Assembly (NCBI GenBank): GCA_002733995.1
Contig: NVXR01000001.1
Location: 240,795-304,794, forward strand
Direction: 5' to 3'
Length of the DNA: 64,000 nt
From: Desulfotalea sp.
GTDB lineage: Bacteria; Desulfobacterota; Desulfobulbia; Desulfobulbales; Desulfocapsaceae
The notes under the pieces are model-generated. The model was given only the letters and a program-made list of their open reading frames with translations, searched no databases and was not told where the DNA came from. The translations under genes were made by a program, and so were the position numbers. This document shows, one piece after another, positions 54,472-63,467 of the stretch. Each line of letters opens with the position of its first letter. The stretch's first letter is position 1.

Positions 54472-55752
54472 ATGGAAAAACTGGTAATAGAAGGTGGGCA
54501 TCCTCTTGTGGGTGAGGTTGTAATCAGTGGTGCTAAAAACGCAGCTCTGCCTCTTATGGCAGCGACCCTCTTGACCCCAGGAAGACACTGTCTCAGGAAT
54601 GTTCCCGATTTACGAGATACCAGAACATTTATTCGTCTTCTAGAGCATCTTGGAGTCAAGAGCGAGCGAGTTGGTGATATACTTTATCTGGACACTACGA
54701 CCCTTACCAGCGTCGAAGCACCATATGATCTCGTTAAAACAATGCGGGCCTCTGTCCTTGTCTTAGGGCCTCTTGTTGCCCGATTAGGGCGGGCAAAGGT
54801 GTCTCTTCCTGGCGGATGTGCCATAGGGGCCAGGCCCATCGACTTTCATATTATGGGACTTGAGAGATTGGGGGCAATTTGCAATCTTGATGGTGGCTAT
54901 GTTGATGCGAATTCATCCGGTTCCTTACAGGGAAATGTGATTTATTTCGATATCCCTTCGGTTACAGGTACTGAAAATATTCTCATGGCAGCAACGCTTG
55001 CTACCGGGGAAACCGTACTTAACAATGCGGCGAAAGAACCTGAAATTGGTAACCTGGTCGATATGCTGGTAGGTATGGGGGCCAAGATAGAGGGGCGGGG
55101 TACCGATACTCTTACCATCCATGGTGTGGATGAACTTCACCCCGCAGATTGTGTTGTAATTCCCGATCGTATTGAGGCTGGTACCTACTTGATAGCTATA
55201 GTAGCAACAGGAGGCCACGGTACGGTGACACACTGTAGACCCGATCATCTGCCCTCTCTACTCGAAAAATTGCGCATGGCCGGAGTCCTGGTTACTGAAA
55301 CCAAGGACTCAATAACTGTTGAATGGCCATCTGCAGATAAAACAGAGATGAAGCTTAAAGGGGTGGATATTACAACCATGCCTTATCCCGGCTATCCAAC
55401 AGACCTGCAAGCTCAGTTTATGGCGCTAATGACCCAATGCAGTGACAGCTGTGTTGTCAATGAGACGATATTTGAAAATCGTTTCATGCATGTGGCGGAG
55501 TTGCATAGAATGGGAGCCAATATCAGAATTGACGGTCATTCGGCAAGGGTTGACGGTTGCGGTATGGGGGGGCTCAAAGGGGCTCCTGTGATGGCTACTG
55601 ACCTGAGGGCAAGTTCCTCACTTGTTATTGCAGGGCTTGCTGCGGCCGGAAGAACCGAAATATCAAGAATCTATCACCTTGAACGAGGTTACGAAAATCT
55701 GGTGGATAAACTCACAAAACTGGGTGCCAAGGTCTGGAAGGAAGATGAATAA
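54472..55752 (+). CDS. murA: UDP-N-acetylglucosamine 1-carboxyvinyltransferase
   Basis: First committed step of peptidoglycan synthesis, using phosphoenolpyruvate. The 426-residue product shows the N-terminal [16 protein letters not shown] near 20-35, the flexible catalytic loop [13 protein letters not shown] with the active-site Cys near 116 (the fosfomycin target, Cys not Asp), and [14 protein letters not shown] near 303-316. All regions of the inside-out alpha/beta barrel are present. It starts 15 bases after prmC, with AAAGGA before the ATG, so the two are probably cotranscribed. Confidence 0.97.
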   Translation: MEKLVIEGGHPLVGEVVISGAKNAALPLMAATLLTPGRHCLRNVPDLRDTRTFIRLLEHLGVKSERVGDILYLDTTTLTSVEAPYDLVKTMRASVLVLGPLVARLGRAKVSLPGGCAIGARPIDFHIMGLERLGAICNLDGGYVDANSSGSLQGNVIYFDIPSVTGTENILMAATLATGETVLNNAAKEPEIGNLVDMLVGMGAKIEGRGTDTLTIHGVDELHPADCVVIPDRIEAGTYLIAIVATGGHGTVTHCRPDHLPSLLEKLRMAGVLVTETKDSITVEWPSADKTEMKLKGVDITTMPYPGYPTDLQAQFMALMTQCSDSCVVNETIFENRFMHVAELHRMGANIRIDGHSARVDGCGMGGLKGAPVMATDLRASSSLVIAGLAAAGRTEISRIYHLERGYENLVDKLTKLGAKVWKEDE

Positions 55753-55898
55753 TAGGCTACACTAATAGTAGTCTATACTCTTTCGAGTATGTTTTCTTGG
55801 CAGATGTTATGTGATGTAGTTTGTCGGACCTGCAGATCCTGATGAGTCTGGTTTTTTGCTACCCATAGCTGCAGCCATCTTTATAGCGAGAGAACTCT

Positions 55899-56522
55899 AT
55901 GCTTGCCTCACTCATCAGTTTTATTAAAAAATACAACGAAAGAGCGACTATTATCGGTCTTGGTCTCGGACTTGTTTTTTTTGTAGGCTGTGGGCTTTAT
56001 CTGCAGAAACGTAATTCCAACGAAAAAGAAAAACCACCTCCTGTAGAACCAATAAAAATTGAATTGCTGGTTGAAGATAAAGAAACAAGCGGTGACGCCA
56101 AGGGGTCTGCTGCTAAGACGAGTACATTCTTTCTTGAACCATCTCCTGCTGCGTTGCTTGAACAACTGGCCGATATGGAGAATCTACAGGAAGATGTCGC
56201 TCAGGCAAAGCTTAAGCATCTTCGGGTGTTATGGTCTGTCTATTTCTTCAGCGTGGAGTCAATTGAGGAAGGTCTAGGTCTATTGCTCGATATCTCTGAA
56301 GATGGTTTCGGGGCTGAAGTCAGAGGCACTGTAAACAGCGATGATTATCCACAGTTGCAGGAGTTGCTACCAGGTGACAAATTATGGGTTGCTGGGGAAA
56401 TAGTAGGCGTTGATCCGTCTGGCACCGGTACAGTTTATCTCAACATTGAGGTGCTTGATTTTTCAGAAGAAGGTCCTCCGGCAGCGACCGTTGAACCTGT
56501 AGTCACCGCCAAAAAAGAGTGA
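55899..56522 (+). CDS. Membrane-anchored protein with an OB-like domain
   Basis: A 207-residue protein with one N-terminal membrane helix (about 17-35) after a basic start (IKKYNERA). The following segment is polar and Pro/Lys/Glu-rich. The C-terminal half (about 120-195) is beta-rich with GFGAEVRGTVNSDDYPQL and LPGDKLWVAGEI, resembling the tRNA_anti-like/OB-fold domains of periplasmic proteins. No function is assigned. The ATG follows GAGAGA, a weak site. It is 146 bases after murA. Confidence 0.6.
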   Translation: MLASLISFIKKYNERATIIGLGLGLVFFVGCGLYLQKRNSNEKEKPPPVEPIKIELLVEDKETSGDAKGSAAKTSTFFLEPSPAALLEQLADMENLQEDVAQAKLKHLRVLWSVYFFSVESIEEGLGLLLDISEDGFGAEVRGTVNSDDYPQLQELLPGDKLWVAGEIVGVDPSGTGTVYLNIEVLDFSEEGPPAATVEPVVTAKKE

Positions 56523-56680
56523 CAATAGAGCAGCACTGCCTCTATGTCCAAAGGTGACTTTGCCTACTGCCTTTGTACGTCTTGAAACACTATTGAAGGC
56601 AGTTGAAGTAGTGATGAACAGTTATAGCTAGAGATTTAATTGATATTGGCGTTGGGCTGAATAGCCCCGAAGTATTAATG

Positions 56681-58393
56681 CTAATCTTGGTATGGTATAG
56701 GAAGAAGTATGGTAAATATAGCCCCGGATTCTTCTTGGTTATGGGCGGTTATTTGTCCATGATGCTCTTCGATTGTTTGTTTCACAATGGCAAGGCCTAG
56801 CCCCGTTCCATCTGGTCTCGTCGTGTAAAAAGGTTCAAATATAAGCTCTTCAACCCCAGCTTCAAGGCCAGATCCGTTATCTGCAATGGTAATCTTTACT
56901 GCGTCATTTCCATCCTCTGTGTCATGGGCCTTTATTTCCGTGGCACTTATCTGAATTACCTCAGCACCTTCAGGACAAAAGGCCAGACCATTTTGAATCA
57001 GGTGGCTGAAAACCGTGAACATCTGTCTGCGGTCCGCCCAGATATCCACAGTACTTTTGAAGTTCATTGAAATGATTATCGAGGTAGACCAATCAGGGGA
57101 AGCTGTAAGTACTTGGATGGCCTCATCAAAACAGGATTGTAAGGAAAACCAGTCACAATTTGTCTGCTCTGGGCGTGAGAACAGCAAGAAATCCGCTATG
57201 GTATCAATGAGTCTATCGGACTCCCGGATAATAATATTTGAGAGTTCATAGTTCGTGTAATCCTTATTGTCCTTACTCGAAAATTCAGCGGCTAATACCT
57301 GGGCTGAGCCGGATATGGCAGTGAGTGGGTTCCTGAAATCATGGGCAATGGAGGCACTCATCATACCTATTGCAGCGAGTTTTTCTGTTTGCCTCACCTG
57401 ACGCTCTAGTTTTTCAATTTCACTAATATCTTTCAGGGTTATTATTTTATCGCCGTGGTTTCCGGGGTTTGGATTATTGTTATCCTGGGCGATATCCATG
57501 AATGCATAGCCTATTCGAACAGAAATACCGTTATTCTTTGTGAAGTCAGTGGTTAGCCTTTGGTTCTCAAAGGAAAGCCGGATGCAGGGAAGGGCATTAA
57601 ACAGTGTTTTACCAATAAGTGCGTTGGGGTAAATACCGGTTATGTCGCGCACTGCATTGTTGGCCGATGTGATAGTACCGGCCGAATCGATTGTGATTAT
57701 GCCAGTGGATATATTGTCAAATATACGTTCGTAGAGGATTGCCAGTTTGCCATACTTTTTTAACGATGCGGTGAGGGCAATTTCTGCTTTTTGCAGACGA
57801 ATTCCAAAGAGCGTACTGACAAGAGCTGCGAGGTAAAACGATAAGCCGTTAATGGTAAGATAGTTTAAACTGATAACCGGATTAACGACGGGCAACTTTA
57901 TGTAACTTACGAGATAGGATGGGTACAGCCCATAGGTCTCAAGAAAGATCAGGCAACCGTAGAGCACGGTTGCGCCTGTTGCCGCGATAATCCCGCCTCT
58001 TTTGGGTAGGATCAGTCCACCTGAAATAATTGGAAAGAAAAATACCGAGGTGAAGGTCGAATGGGAAGAACCTGAAAAAAAGATAAGCATCGCCACAAAA
58101 AAGGTGTCTAGCAGGTTCTGGCCAAAGCCAAATGTCCGTAGGTCTCCTTCAAATACCAAAAGAAAAAATGCGGAAAAAAATGAAACTATATAAACCGTAA
58201 AGACAAGGAAAAGAAGTAGGTTCAAGGGGATGAAGATGAACTGAAATTGAGACCCCTGGAAGATAAAACTCATCAATAGTATGAGGGTGTAAAGCACAAC
58301 ACGCAGCCGCAGCATCGACAGTAGCTGATGGCGTAAGTGGTGCTTGGTGTTTATTGTGGACCTTGCTTTATCTATAAGACTTTTAAACAACAT
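56681..58393 (-). CDS. Sensor histidine kinase of the NtrB/PilS type
   Basis: A 570-residue inner-membrane kinase. About six hydrophobic segments form the N-terminal sensor (near 25-200). A PAS domain follows at about 225-335 (DNISTGIITIDSAGTITSAN). The HisKA helix has the phospho-acceptor in SIAHDFRNPLTAISG (His near 350). The HATPase shows the N-box-like FSHLIQNGLAF, DNGSGLEAGVEEL and GTGLGLAIVKQ. It lies directly after the response regulator gene (1 base between stop and start), so the two are a pair. PilS resembles this layout, but no pilus genes are seen. Confidence 0.88.
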   Translation of the reverse strand: MLFKSLIDKARSTINTKHHLRHQLLSMLRLRVVLYTLILLMSFIFQGSQFQFIFIPLNLLLFLVFTVYIVSFFSAFFLLVFEGDLRTFGFGQNLLDTFFVAMLIFFSGSSHSTFTSVFFFPIISGGLILPKRGGIIAATGATVLYGCLIFLETYGLYPSYLVSYIKLPVVNPVISLNYLTINGLSFYLAALVSTLFGIRLQKAEIALTASLKKYGKLAILYERIFDNISTGIITIDSAGTITSANNAVRDITGIYPNALIGKTLFNALPCIRLSFENQRLTTDFTKNNGISVRIGYAFMDIAQDNNNPNPGNHGDKIITLKDISEIEKLERQVRQTEKLAAIGMMSASIAHDFRNPLTAISGSAQVLAAEFSSKDNKDYTNYELSNIIIRESDRLIDTIADFLLFSRPEQTNCDWFSLQSCFDEAIQVLTASPDWSTSIIISMNFKSTVDIWADRRQMFTVFSHLIQNGLAFCPEGAEVIQISATEIKAHDTEDGNDAVKITIADNGSGLEAGVEELIFEPFYTTRPDGTGLGLAIVKQTIEEHHGQITAHNQEESGAIFTILLPIPYQD

Positions 58394-58394
58394 T

Positions 58395-59777
58395 TTAACT
58401 TAATCCGTATTTCTTAACTTTATAACGCAGAGAGCGGAAGCTGATTTGTAAGAGGTCCGCAGCTTTCATCTTTGAATTGTTTGTTTTCTCCAAAGCGTGG
58501 GATATAAGGCGTTTTTCAAGATTTTCCATCACCTTTTCAATTCCGATATCGTACAGTTCTTCTTCACTGGAAGCGGCTAAAAGAAGAGGGTTATGCCCCT
58601 GGAGATCAAGCTCTGAATCACCGGTTGCCATTGTTCCACCCAGGGTGAGACTTTCTGGCAAAATAATATTGGAACTTTCTAGGGCAACGCCTCGTTCAAT
58701 TATATTTTCAAGTTCTCGAACATTTCCAGGAAAGTTGTAATTCATCAAAACCTGCATCGCATAGGAGGAGATTTCTTGGATTTCTTTTTCAAGAAGCTTG
58801 GAATATTTCTTAAGAAAAAAGTCAACAAGTAGAGGAACATCTCCTTTTCTTTCACGGAGTGGTGGTACCCGAATTGGTACTACGGCTAAGCGGTAGAAAA
58901 GATCTTCCCGGAACCTGCCAGCAAGTATCTCTTCTTCTAGAATTTTATTGGTGGCAGCAATGATGCGCACGTTGATCAGCTGCACTTTGGTGCTGCCCAC
59001 CGCCTTTATCTCTCTTTCTTGGAGTACCCGGAGAAGTTTGGTTTGAATAATTGGTGTTAGCTCACCTATTTCGTCAAGAAATGCAGTCCCCTTGTCCGCC
59101 TCATTGAAAAGGCCGGATTTGTCTGATATGGCACCAGTAAAAGCCCCCTTCACATGACCAAAGAGTTCGCTTTCCATCAGGTCTGCCGGAATAGCGCTAC
59201 AGGTTATAGGGGTGAAGTTTTTGCTGGCGACCTTGCTGTGGTTATGGATAGCCTGGGCGACCAGCTCTTTTCCTGTACCGGACTCACCATAAATAAGAAC
59301 ATTGGCAGGTGTGGGTGCGACTCTGCGGATCATGTCAAATATTTTGAGCATTTCCCGGCTTTGGCCAATGATCTCAGGAAAAGATTCACTCAGCTGGGGA
59401 GCCTGCGGCTTGGTATTGCTCTTTGTCGTCGCAGAGCGGATAACAGATAAGATTTCATCGACGTTGAAAGGTTTACTAATATAGTCAAAGGCCCCATTTT
59501 GCATTGCCAATACCGCATCCTCAGGAGAGGCAAAGGCTGTAATCATTATTACTGGCAGTTCAGGGTTATTTTCTTTGATAATTTCAAGAAGCTCAATGCC
59601 ACTGAGCTCTGGCATTCGGATATCACTGACAACGAGATCTACTGTTCTGCTCTCAAGAATCTCAAGAGCCTTTTTGCCTCTGTTTGCGGTGACGACCTTA
59701 TGGCCTTCTTTCTGTAAGAGAATTTTGAGGAAATCCCTCATGCCTCGTTCGTCATCAACGATAAGTACCAATGCCAT
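58395..59777 (-). CDS. Sigma54-dependent response regulator of the NtrC type
   Basis: A 460-residue activator. The receiver domain (1-120) has the phosphorylation site Asp52 (VVSDIRMPE) and Lys of the SKPF segment. The AAA+ domain (about 140-370) shows Walker A GESGTGKELVA, the sigma54-contact loop GAFTGA near 225 and the Walker B-like GTAFLDEIGEL. The Fis-type helix-turn-helix closes the protein (NNSKMKAADLLQISFRSL). It activates sigma54 promoters when phosphorylated by the adjacent kinase. It is the first gene of the pair; target promoters are unknown. Confidence 0.93.
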   Translation of the reverse strand: MALVLIVDDERGMRDFLKILLQKEGHKVVTANRGKKALEILESRTVDLVVSDIRMPELSGIELLEIIKENNPELPVIMITAFASPEDAVLAMQNGAFDYISKPFNVDEILSVIRSATTKSNTKPQAPQLSESFPEIIGQSREMLKIFDMIRRVAPTPANVLIYGESGTGKELVAQAIHNHSKVASKNFTPITCSAIPADLMESELFGHVKGAFTGAISDKSGLFNEADKGTAFLDEIGELTPIIQTKLLRVLQEREIKAVGSTKVQLINVRIIAATNKILEEEILAGRFREDLFYRLAVVPIRVPPLRERKGDVPLLVDFFLKKYSKLLEKEIQEISSYAMQVLMNYNFPGNVRELENIIERGVALESSNIILPESLTLGGTMATGDSELDLQGHNPLLLAASSEEELYDIGIEKVMENLEKRLISHALEKTNNSKMKAADLLQISFRSLRYKVKKYGLS

Positions 59778-60161
59778 ACGAACCTTCGCTTGTAGTTTTT
59801 GGGGGCCAAATATGATAAATGCTGAGCGATTGAATCCCGCAACAATACGGGGACAATCGTGGGTCTGTATTTCGATACTATCCTATAGCAGGTAAGCTAT
59901 CAAGGTAAGGATAGGGCGGGGCTGAAAAAAGCTATGATTACCATTGCCTATGCTGCCTTTTCCCCGGTCATTGTCCCGTATAACGATCTGGAGTCAGGGA
60001 GATGAAATCCTTTATATTAGTGTTTCCGACTGAAACCAGAGCTGCTGCTTATCAAGATAAGCCCTAGGGGAGCGGCTTACCTTTTGAAAAATACGCGCTA
60101 CACTGGTCAAGGCAGATCTTTATCTTTAGGTAGGTTGGGTGCGATGTGCTAGTTGTTGCAG
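59778..60161. other. 384-base gap upstream of the NtrC-type gene
   Basis: No gene is visible. A small nested inverted repeat lies at 59879-59913 (TATCCT/AGGATA outside ATAGC/GCTAT), on the expected leader side of the response regulator gene. No clear promoter hexamers were recognised. Confidence 0.3.
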
Positions 60162-60818
60162 CTAAAGGTCTGTCAGCATTGCCCGGCCAGTTTGGGTGAG
60201 TAGATCCTCTGAACAGATCTCTACAGTATTGGGCTCCGATTCTGATTGCTGTTTTAGATATGTCTTTTGTTTTGACAAGGTAATGGCATCTGCGAGGATT
60301 TGCGCTTCAAGAGGACTGGACGCTGGCGAGGCCTGCTGTTGTATTGTCTGGAAAATTGTACCAGTAAGTGTCTCATTTGCCCCAGCATCGTTGAGGATTT
60401 GGCTGCGTACATGCTCATCGACTCTATGTAGGTACGCTGCACAAAGTACAACCGCGAGGTTACCACCCTCACCTTTACAGATAGTCTCTCCAATCTGAGC
60501 GAGTTCAGTTGCCTCTCGTATTTTTTTGAAATCGATTTTAAGGTGACGTTTCAATAATACTGCAACCTTGTCTTTGAGTAGATCTTCACGATTACCAAGG
60601 AAATCTTCCGGAAGGGTTCCCAAGCATTGTTCTGCAAACTGGCAGTAGGATGCACAGCCAAAATCAAGTTTTGGGTTCACAAAACGGTGCTCACATTTGC
60701 CACATTTCCTTGAGGTGTCATCTTTGTAAAATTCTACAATTGAATCACATTCTGGACAGTTAACTTCAAAAATTGCATCATCTTTCCAATATTGCATATC
60801 TTGACCAGGGCATTTCAT
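60162..60818 (-). CDS. Zinc-ribbon protein with HD-like helical domain
   Basis: A 218-residue protein of a family I associate with sulfate reducers. The N-terminus MKCPGQDMQYWKDDAIFEV is highly conserved, then a zinc ribbon CPEC...CGKC (about 21-40) and a C-x3-C-x5-C group (CASYCQFAEQC, near 54-64). The C-terminal part is helical with an AAYLHRVDEH segment resembling HD-phosphohydrolase proteins, but the full HD ligand set is not certain. Function unknown. It starts at ATG 60818, preceded by AAGGAGAG. It lies alone. Confidence 0.7.
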   Translation of the reverse strand: MKCPGQDMQYWKDDAIFEVNCPECDSIVEFYKDDTSRKCGKCEHRFVNPKLDFGCASYCQFAEQCLGTLPEDFLGNREDLLKDKVAVLLKRHLKIDFKKIREATELAQIGETICKGEGGNLAVVLCAAYLHRVDEHVRSQILNDAGANETLTGTIFQTIQQQASPASSPLEAQILADAITLSKQKTYLKQQSESEPNTVEICSEDLLTQTGRAMLTDL

Positions 60819-61428
60819 ATCAGCTCTCCTTGAGATTTGTTTGTCGTGAAGAATGCTTGTCCGATTGTATTAGTCATGCGGTGTCAGGTGATAATTGAGC
60901 AAACTAGGGGGAATTTCTTGAGACACTGTATTCAAAGACCCTTAACCACGTTACACTATCTATATGAGATAGACCGGTTCGAATTGCTCATCTATGTATA
61001 AGTCTACAGCAGTAAAGGGAGCCTTGGTTTGATGTAAGTCAAAAGAACGCAGAAGGTTTACTCGTAAGGCACAGCTGCAGGTCTCATCCTTTAAAAGGCT
61101 GCTGACTAGCATCTTCTTGTAGCTGGTTAGGCACCATTTTGCTGTTATATCCACCGAATGTTGTCACACAATCGGAGAAGGTGCAATAGTGCAATTGATG
61201 TGGGCTTGGCAAAGCCCTTCGACAGAGTCTCTTCTGGCTATTGCATGCGAGGAACCTCCTGCTGGCTAGTAATGATAGAGGGAATTTGAAGTGTCAGGAC
61301 CTCGTTTTAGATCTTTTATTCCATAGACTTGGGGGATAGATACATGGAGGTGCACCACCGGCTACTGGGTCAGTTAAAAAAATATGGTGCATGATTGTCT
61401 ATTTGCCTACGGGGCTGGATAATCTGAA
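60819..61428. other. 610-base gap with a small structured element
   Basis: No gene is convincing; an open frame at 60960-61154 lacks a ribosome site. A nested stem lies at 61182-61245: TGCAATAG (61182-61189) with CTATTGCA (61238-61245), enclosing GGGCTT/AAGCCC (61202-61207, 61212-61217). Its role is unknown. Confidence 0.3.
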
Positions 61429-61854
61429 TTAATATGTGTAGCCATTCTCCTGAGATTTCTTAGTATCTGGGAATAATCCCATTCCAGTCTTTAAGTGTTT
61501 GAAATTTTGCTTCTTATAGAATGCCTGTTTGCCTGGTGCAACATAAATTAGAGTTGTTCCATCACTTGGTAAGCGCATTAATAACGACTCCATGAGTAAT
61601 TTCCCAACACCCAGATTTTGATGTTCAGGAGATACGACAACATCATAAATTGCCGACTGATAATGACCATCAGATAAAGCTCGTCCAAAGCCTATGATTT
61701 TATGTGAGTCATAAGCGGAACAAACAACAAAGCTGTTCTCCGAGGCAATTCTCAACTTTTCAGGATCACGTGTACCAAGAGGAGAAACGCGTATCAATTC
61801 ACAGACATCGATCCAAGAAATATTTTCAATGCCATATTCAATTTGTATATTCAT
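61429..61854 (-). CDS. GNAT-family acetyltransferase
   Basis: A 141-residue protein with the GNAT fold. YDVVVSPEHQNLGVGKLLMES (around residues 70-90) spans strand 4 and motif A, which binds the acetyl-CoA pyrophosphate with Q-N-L-G-V-G. The later FYKKQNFKHL segment is the typical motif B. The acceptor substrate is not known. A ribosome site before the ATG is weak. Neighbours give no clue to its role. Confidence 0.85.
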   Translation of the reverse strand: MNIQIEYGIENISWIDVCELIRVSPLGTRDPEKLRIASENSFVVCSAYDSHKIIGFGRALSDGHYQSAIYDVVVSPEHQNLGVGKLLMESLLMRLPSDGTTLIYVAPGKQAFYKKQNFKHLKTGMGLFPDTKKSQENGYTY

Positions 61855-62000
61855 TTTTTTTTTAAGAATCGAACAAGTGGTTATGTAGAAACTTCGAAGC
61901 CGACAATATTGAGGGTTCTACGCTATAGGTAACGTCATAAACCGCCGATTGTGGATCAGTATGCTTGACGACGCGAGGTCTGGGAGAGATAACGTACCGG

Positions 62001-62552
62001 TTATTCGTTTACCTGGCATAATGCCTGTGTAAATTGGCTGTAGCCCGCTTGATCAAAGTTCTGCGAATGAGTATTCATGAAACCATGAAGAAAGGTGACC
62101 TGTGTTATTGTTACCTTTTTTTTCGTTGATAGATCAATAATCAGTTCAGCTACTGAGAAGTGAGTCTCTGTTGCTGGAAAGATAAGCTGTGTTGTAAACA
62201 ACGGATTTATAGTCTTATAGTGGCGTATTTGGGAGCCATAAAAACAAGTGGCGCGGGATATATTTTTAATCTCTTCTCGGTTGGATATTTTCCAAATTGC
62301 AGAGGCACCAATACTAAAGCCAATAAGGGCGACTTGTTTTGAGATAGATTGTATTCTTCTTGAGAGGCTGTCGGTATAGCTATCAAGTCCTACCGATTTG
62401 GTGAAGTAGTTGTATGCGTCAGATTCTTTTTTGAAACCTATCATTTCAGAGGTATATGGATCAAATATCTCTACACTTTCTGAAAATGCAGAAGCAAATC
62501 GTTCCAGTGCTTTTGTTTTTCCAAAAATATCTGAAATTATGATGTGATGCAT
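62001..62552 (-). CDS. Alpha/beta hydrolase of the dienelactone hydrolase type
   Basis: A 183-residue, small alpha/beta hydrolase-like protein. The nucleophile elbow is GFSIGAS near 78-84 (G-x-S-x-G), an acidic or loop segment FYGSQIRHY follows near 105, and a late FLHGFMNTHSQNF holds the possible catalytic His near 155-165. The order and size match dienelactone hydrolase-like enzymes, but some residues are degenerate, so activity is uncertain. Substrate unknown. It starts at ATG 62552 with no strong ribosome site. Confidence 0.6.
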   Translation of the reverse strand: MHHIIISDIFGKTKALERFASAFSESVEIFDPYTSEMIGFKKESDAYNYFTKSVGLDSYTDSLSRRIQSISKQVALIGFSIGASAIWKISNREEIKNISRATCFYGSQIRHYKTINPLFTTQLIFPATETHFSVAELIIDLSTKKKVTITQVTFLHGFMNTHSQNFDQAGYSQFTQALCQVNE

Positions 62553-62661
62553 GATTGTATTTGTGTCATTTCACGCGCCCTAAGCGGCGATAAATATGTG
62601 GTTAAAATGAGCGAGGAACCGGTGTGATCCTGTCCCTTGCTGTTCTCAGTTTGCGGGTTTG

Positions 62662-63021
62662 TTAGGGATTGAGCTTTGCCCATACGGCGAATTCATTACC
62701 GCTAGGCTCGATAAAGTGAAAGCGCCTGCCCCCTGGAAACGAAAAAATAGGCTTAGATATTTTTCCACCACAAAGCTCTATCGTTTTTAAAGTCGACTCA
62801 AGATCGTCGCTGAGTAAAATCAATAAGGCTGCGCCTTTTGCTTGCTCTGAATGTAATTTTGATTGAAAAAATCCACCGTCCAGACCTTGATCGGAAAAGG
62901 CACTATATTCTGCACCAAAATCTTCAAATTTCCAACCAAAGGCCTTAGAGAAAAATGCTTTAGTCGATGGTATATCCGTTGCGGGAAATTCAACGTAATT
63001 TAATTTTTCATAGCGAGTCAT
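62662..63021 (-). CDS. VOC-superfamily (glyoxalase-like) protein
   Basis: A 119-residue vicinal oxygen chelate domain protein. The N-terminal half has LNYVEFPATDIPSTKAFFSKAFGW, and the second paired unit ends with GRRFHFIEPSGNEFAVW, including the C-terminal Glu/His metal region. The family includes glyoxalase I and bleomycin-resistance proteins. ATG 63021 is preferred, with GAGGA 7 bases upstream; an upstream in-frame Met has none. No substrate is implied. Confidence 0.8.
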   Translation of the reverse strand: MTRYEKLNYVEFPATDIPSTKAFFSKAFGWKFEDFGAEYSAFSDQGLDGGFFQSKLHSEQAKGAALLILLSDDLESTLKTIELCGGKISKPIFSFPGGRRFHFIEPSGNEFAVWAKLNP

Positions 63022-63143
63022 AATGAGATCCTCGTAGGCATATAACTGTGGGTGAGCGGCTGTACCGGTAACCTTTGGGGGAAATCGGTGTACGGTCTCG
63101 TATCTACTAGCTCGTTGCACTTATTGTACTACCCCAGCCTGAA

Positions 63144-63413
63144 TTATGTTTGTCTTAATATCATTGTTGTTGCATCAACAGGGCAAACTGTAATGCAAAG
63201 TCCACATCCGAGACATGCCCTAGGATTGTATTCCATCTGGCTGTCATTGAATATGCGTGCCTCAAAAAAGCATCTATCAACACATTCACCACAATGAATA
63301 CATGTCTTAGCATTTGTAGCCGCTATGTATTCAGAGTGGACCATAAGTTCTTTGCATCGTTGGGGATCGTTGGCAACAGAGGCGGCGGTGCTTAAGGACT
63401 GGTGATAAAACAA
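63144..63413 (-). pseudogene. 4Fe-4S domain fragment, probably 5'-truncated
   Basis: An open frame encodes two 4Fe-4S motifs, CIHCGECVDRC with F in the usual Pro place and CLGCGLCITVCP, with a helical region before them. This resembles the C-terminal end of longer multi-cluster ferredoxin proteins of sulfate reducers. There is no ATG or ribosome site at the frame's start (TTG 63413), and the frame stays open upstream to a stop just inside the next gene. An ATG at 63344 could start a small ferredoxin. So it may be a functional small ferredoxin or a remnant. Confidence 0.5.
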
Positions 63414-63467
63414 ACTTTTGGGTCGGTAAAGAAACTGTGGCGTAGGATCAGGCCCCCTGATAGGTAA

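Noticed and set aside
56681..59777. Naming the two-component pair pilS/pilR
   Set aside because: The domain layout fits, but no pilus genes are nearby and the gene order is regulator first; left as NtrB/NtrC type.
60970..61010. tRNA-like GGTTCGAAT word
   Set aside because: No acceptor stem or anticodon arm can be drawn around it.
60960..61154. 64-codon minus-strand frame in the 60.8-61.4 kb gap
   Set aside because: No ribosome site and no family pattern.
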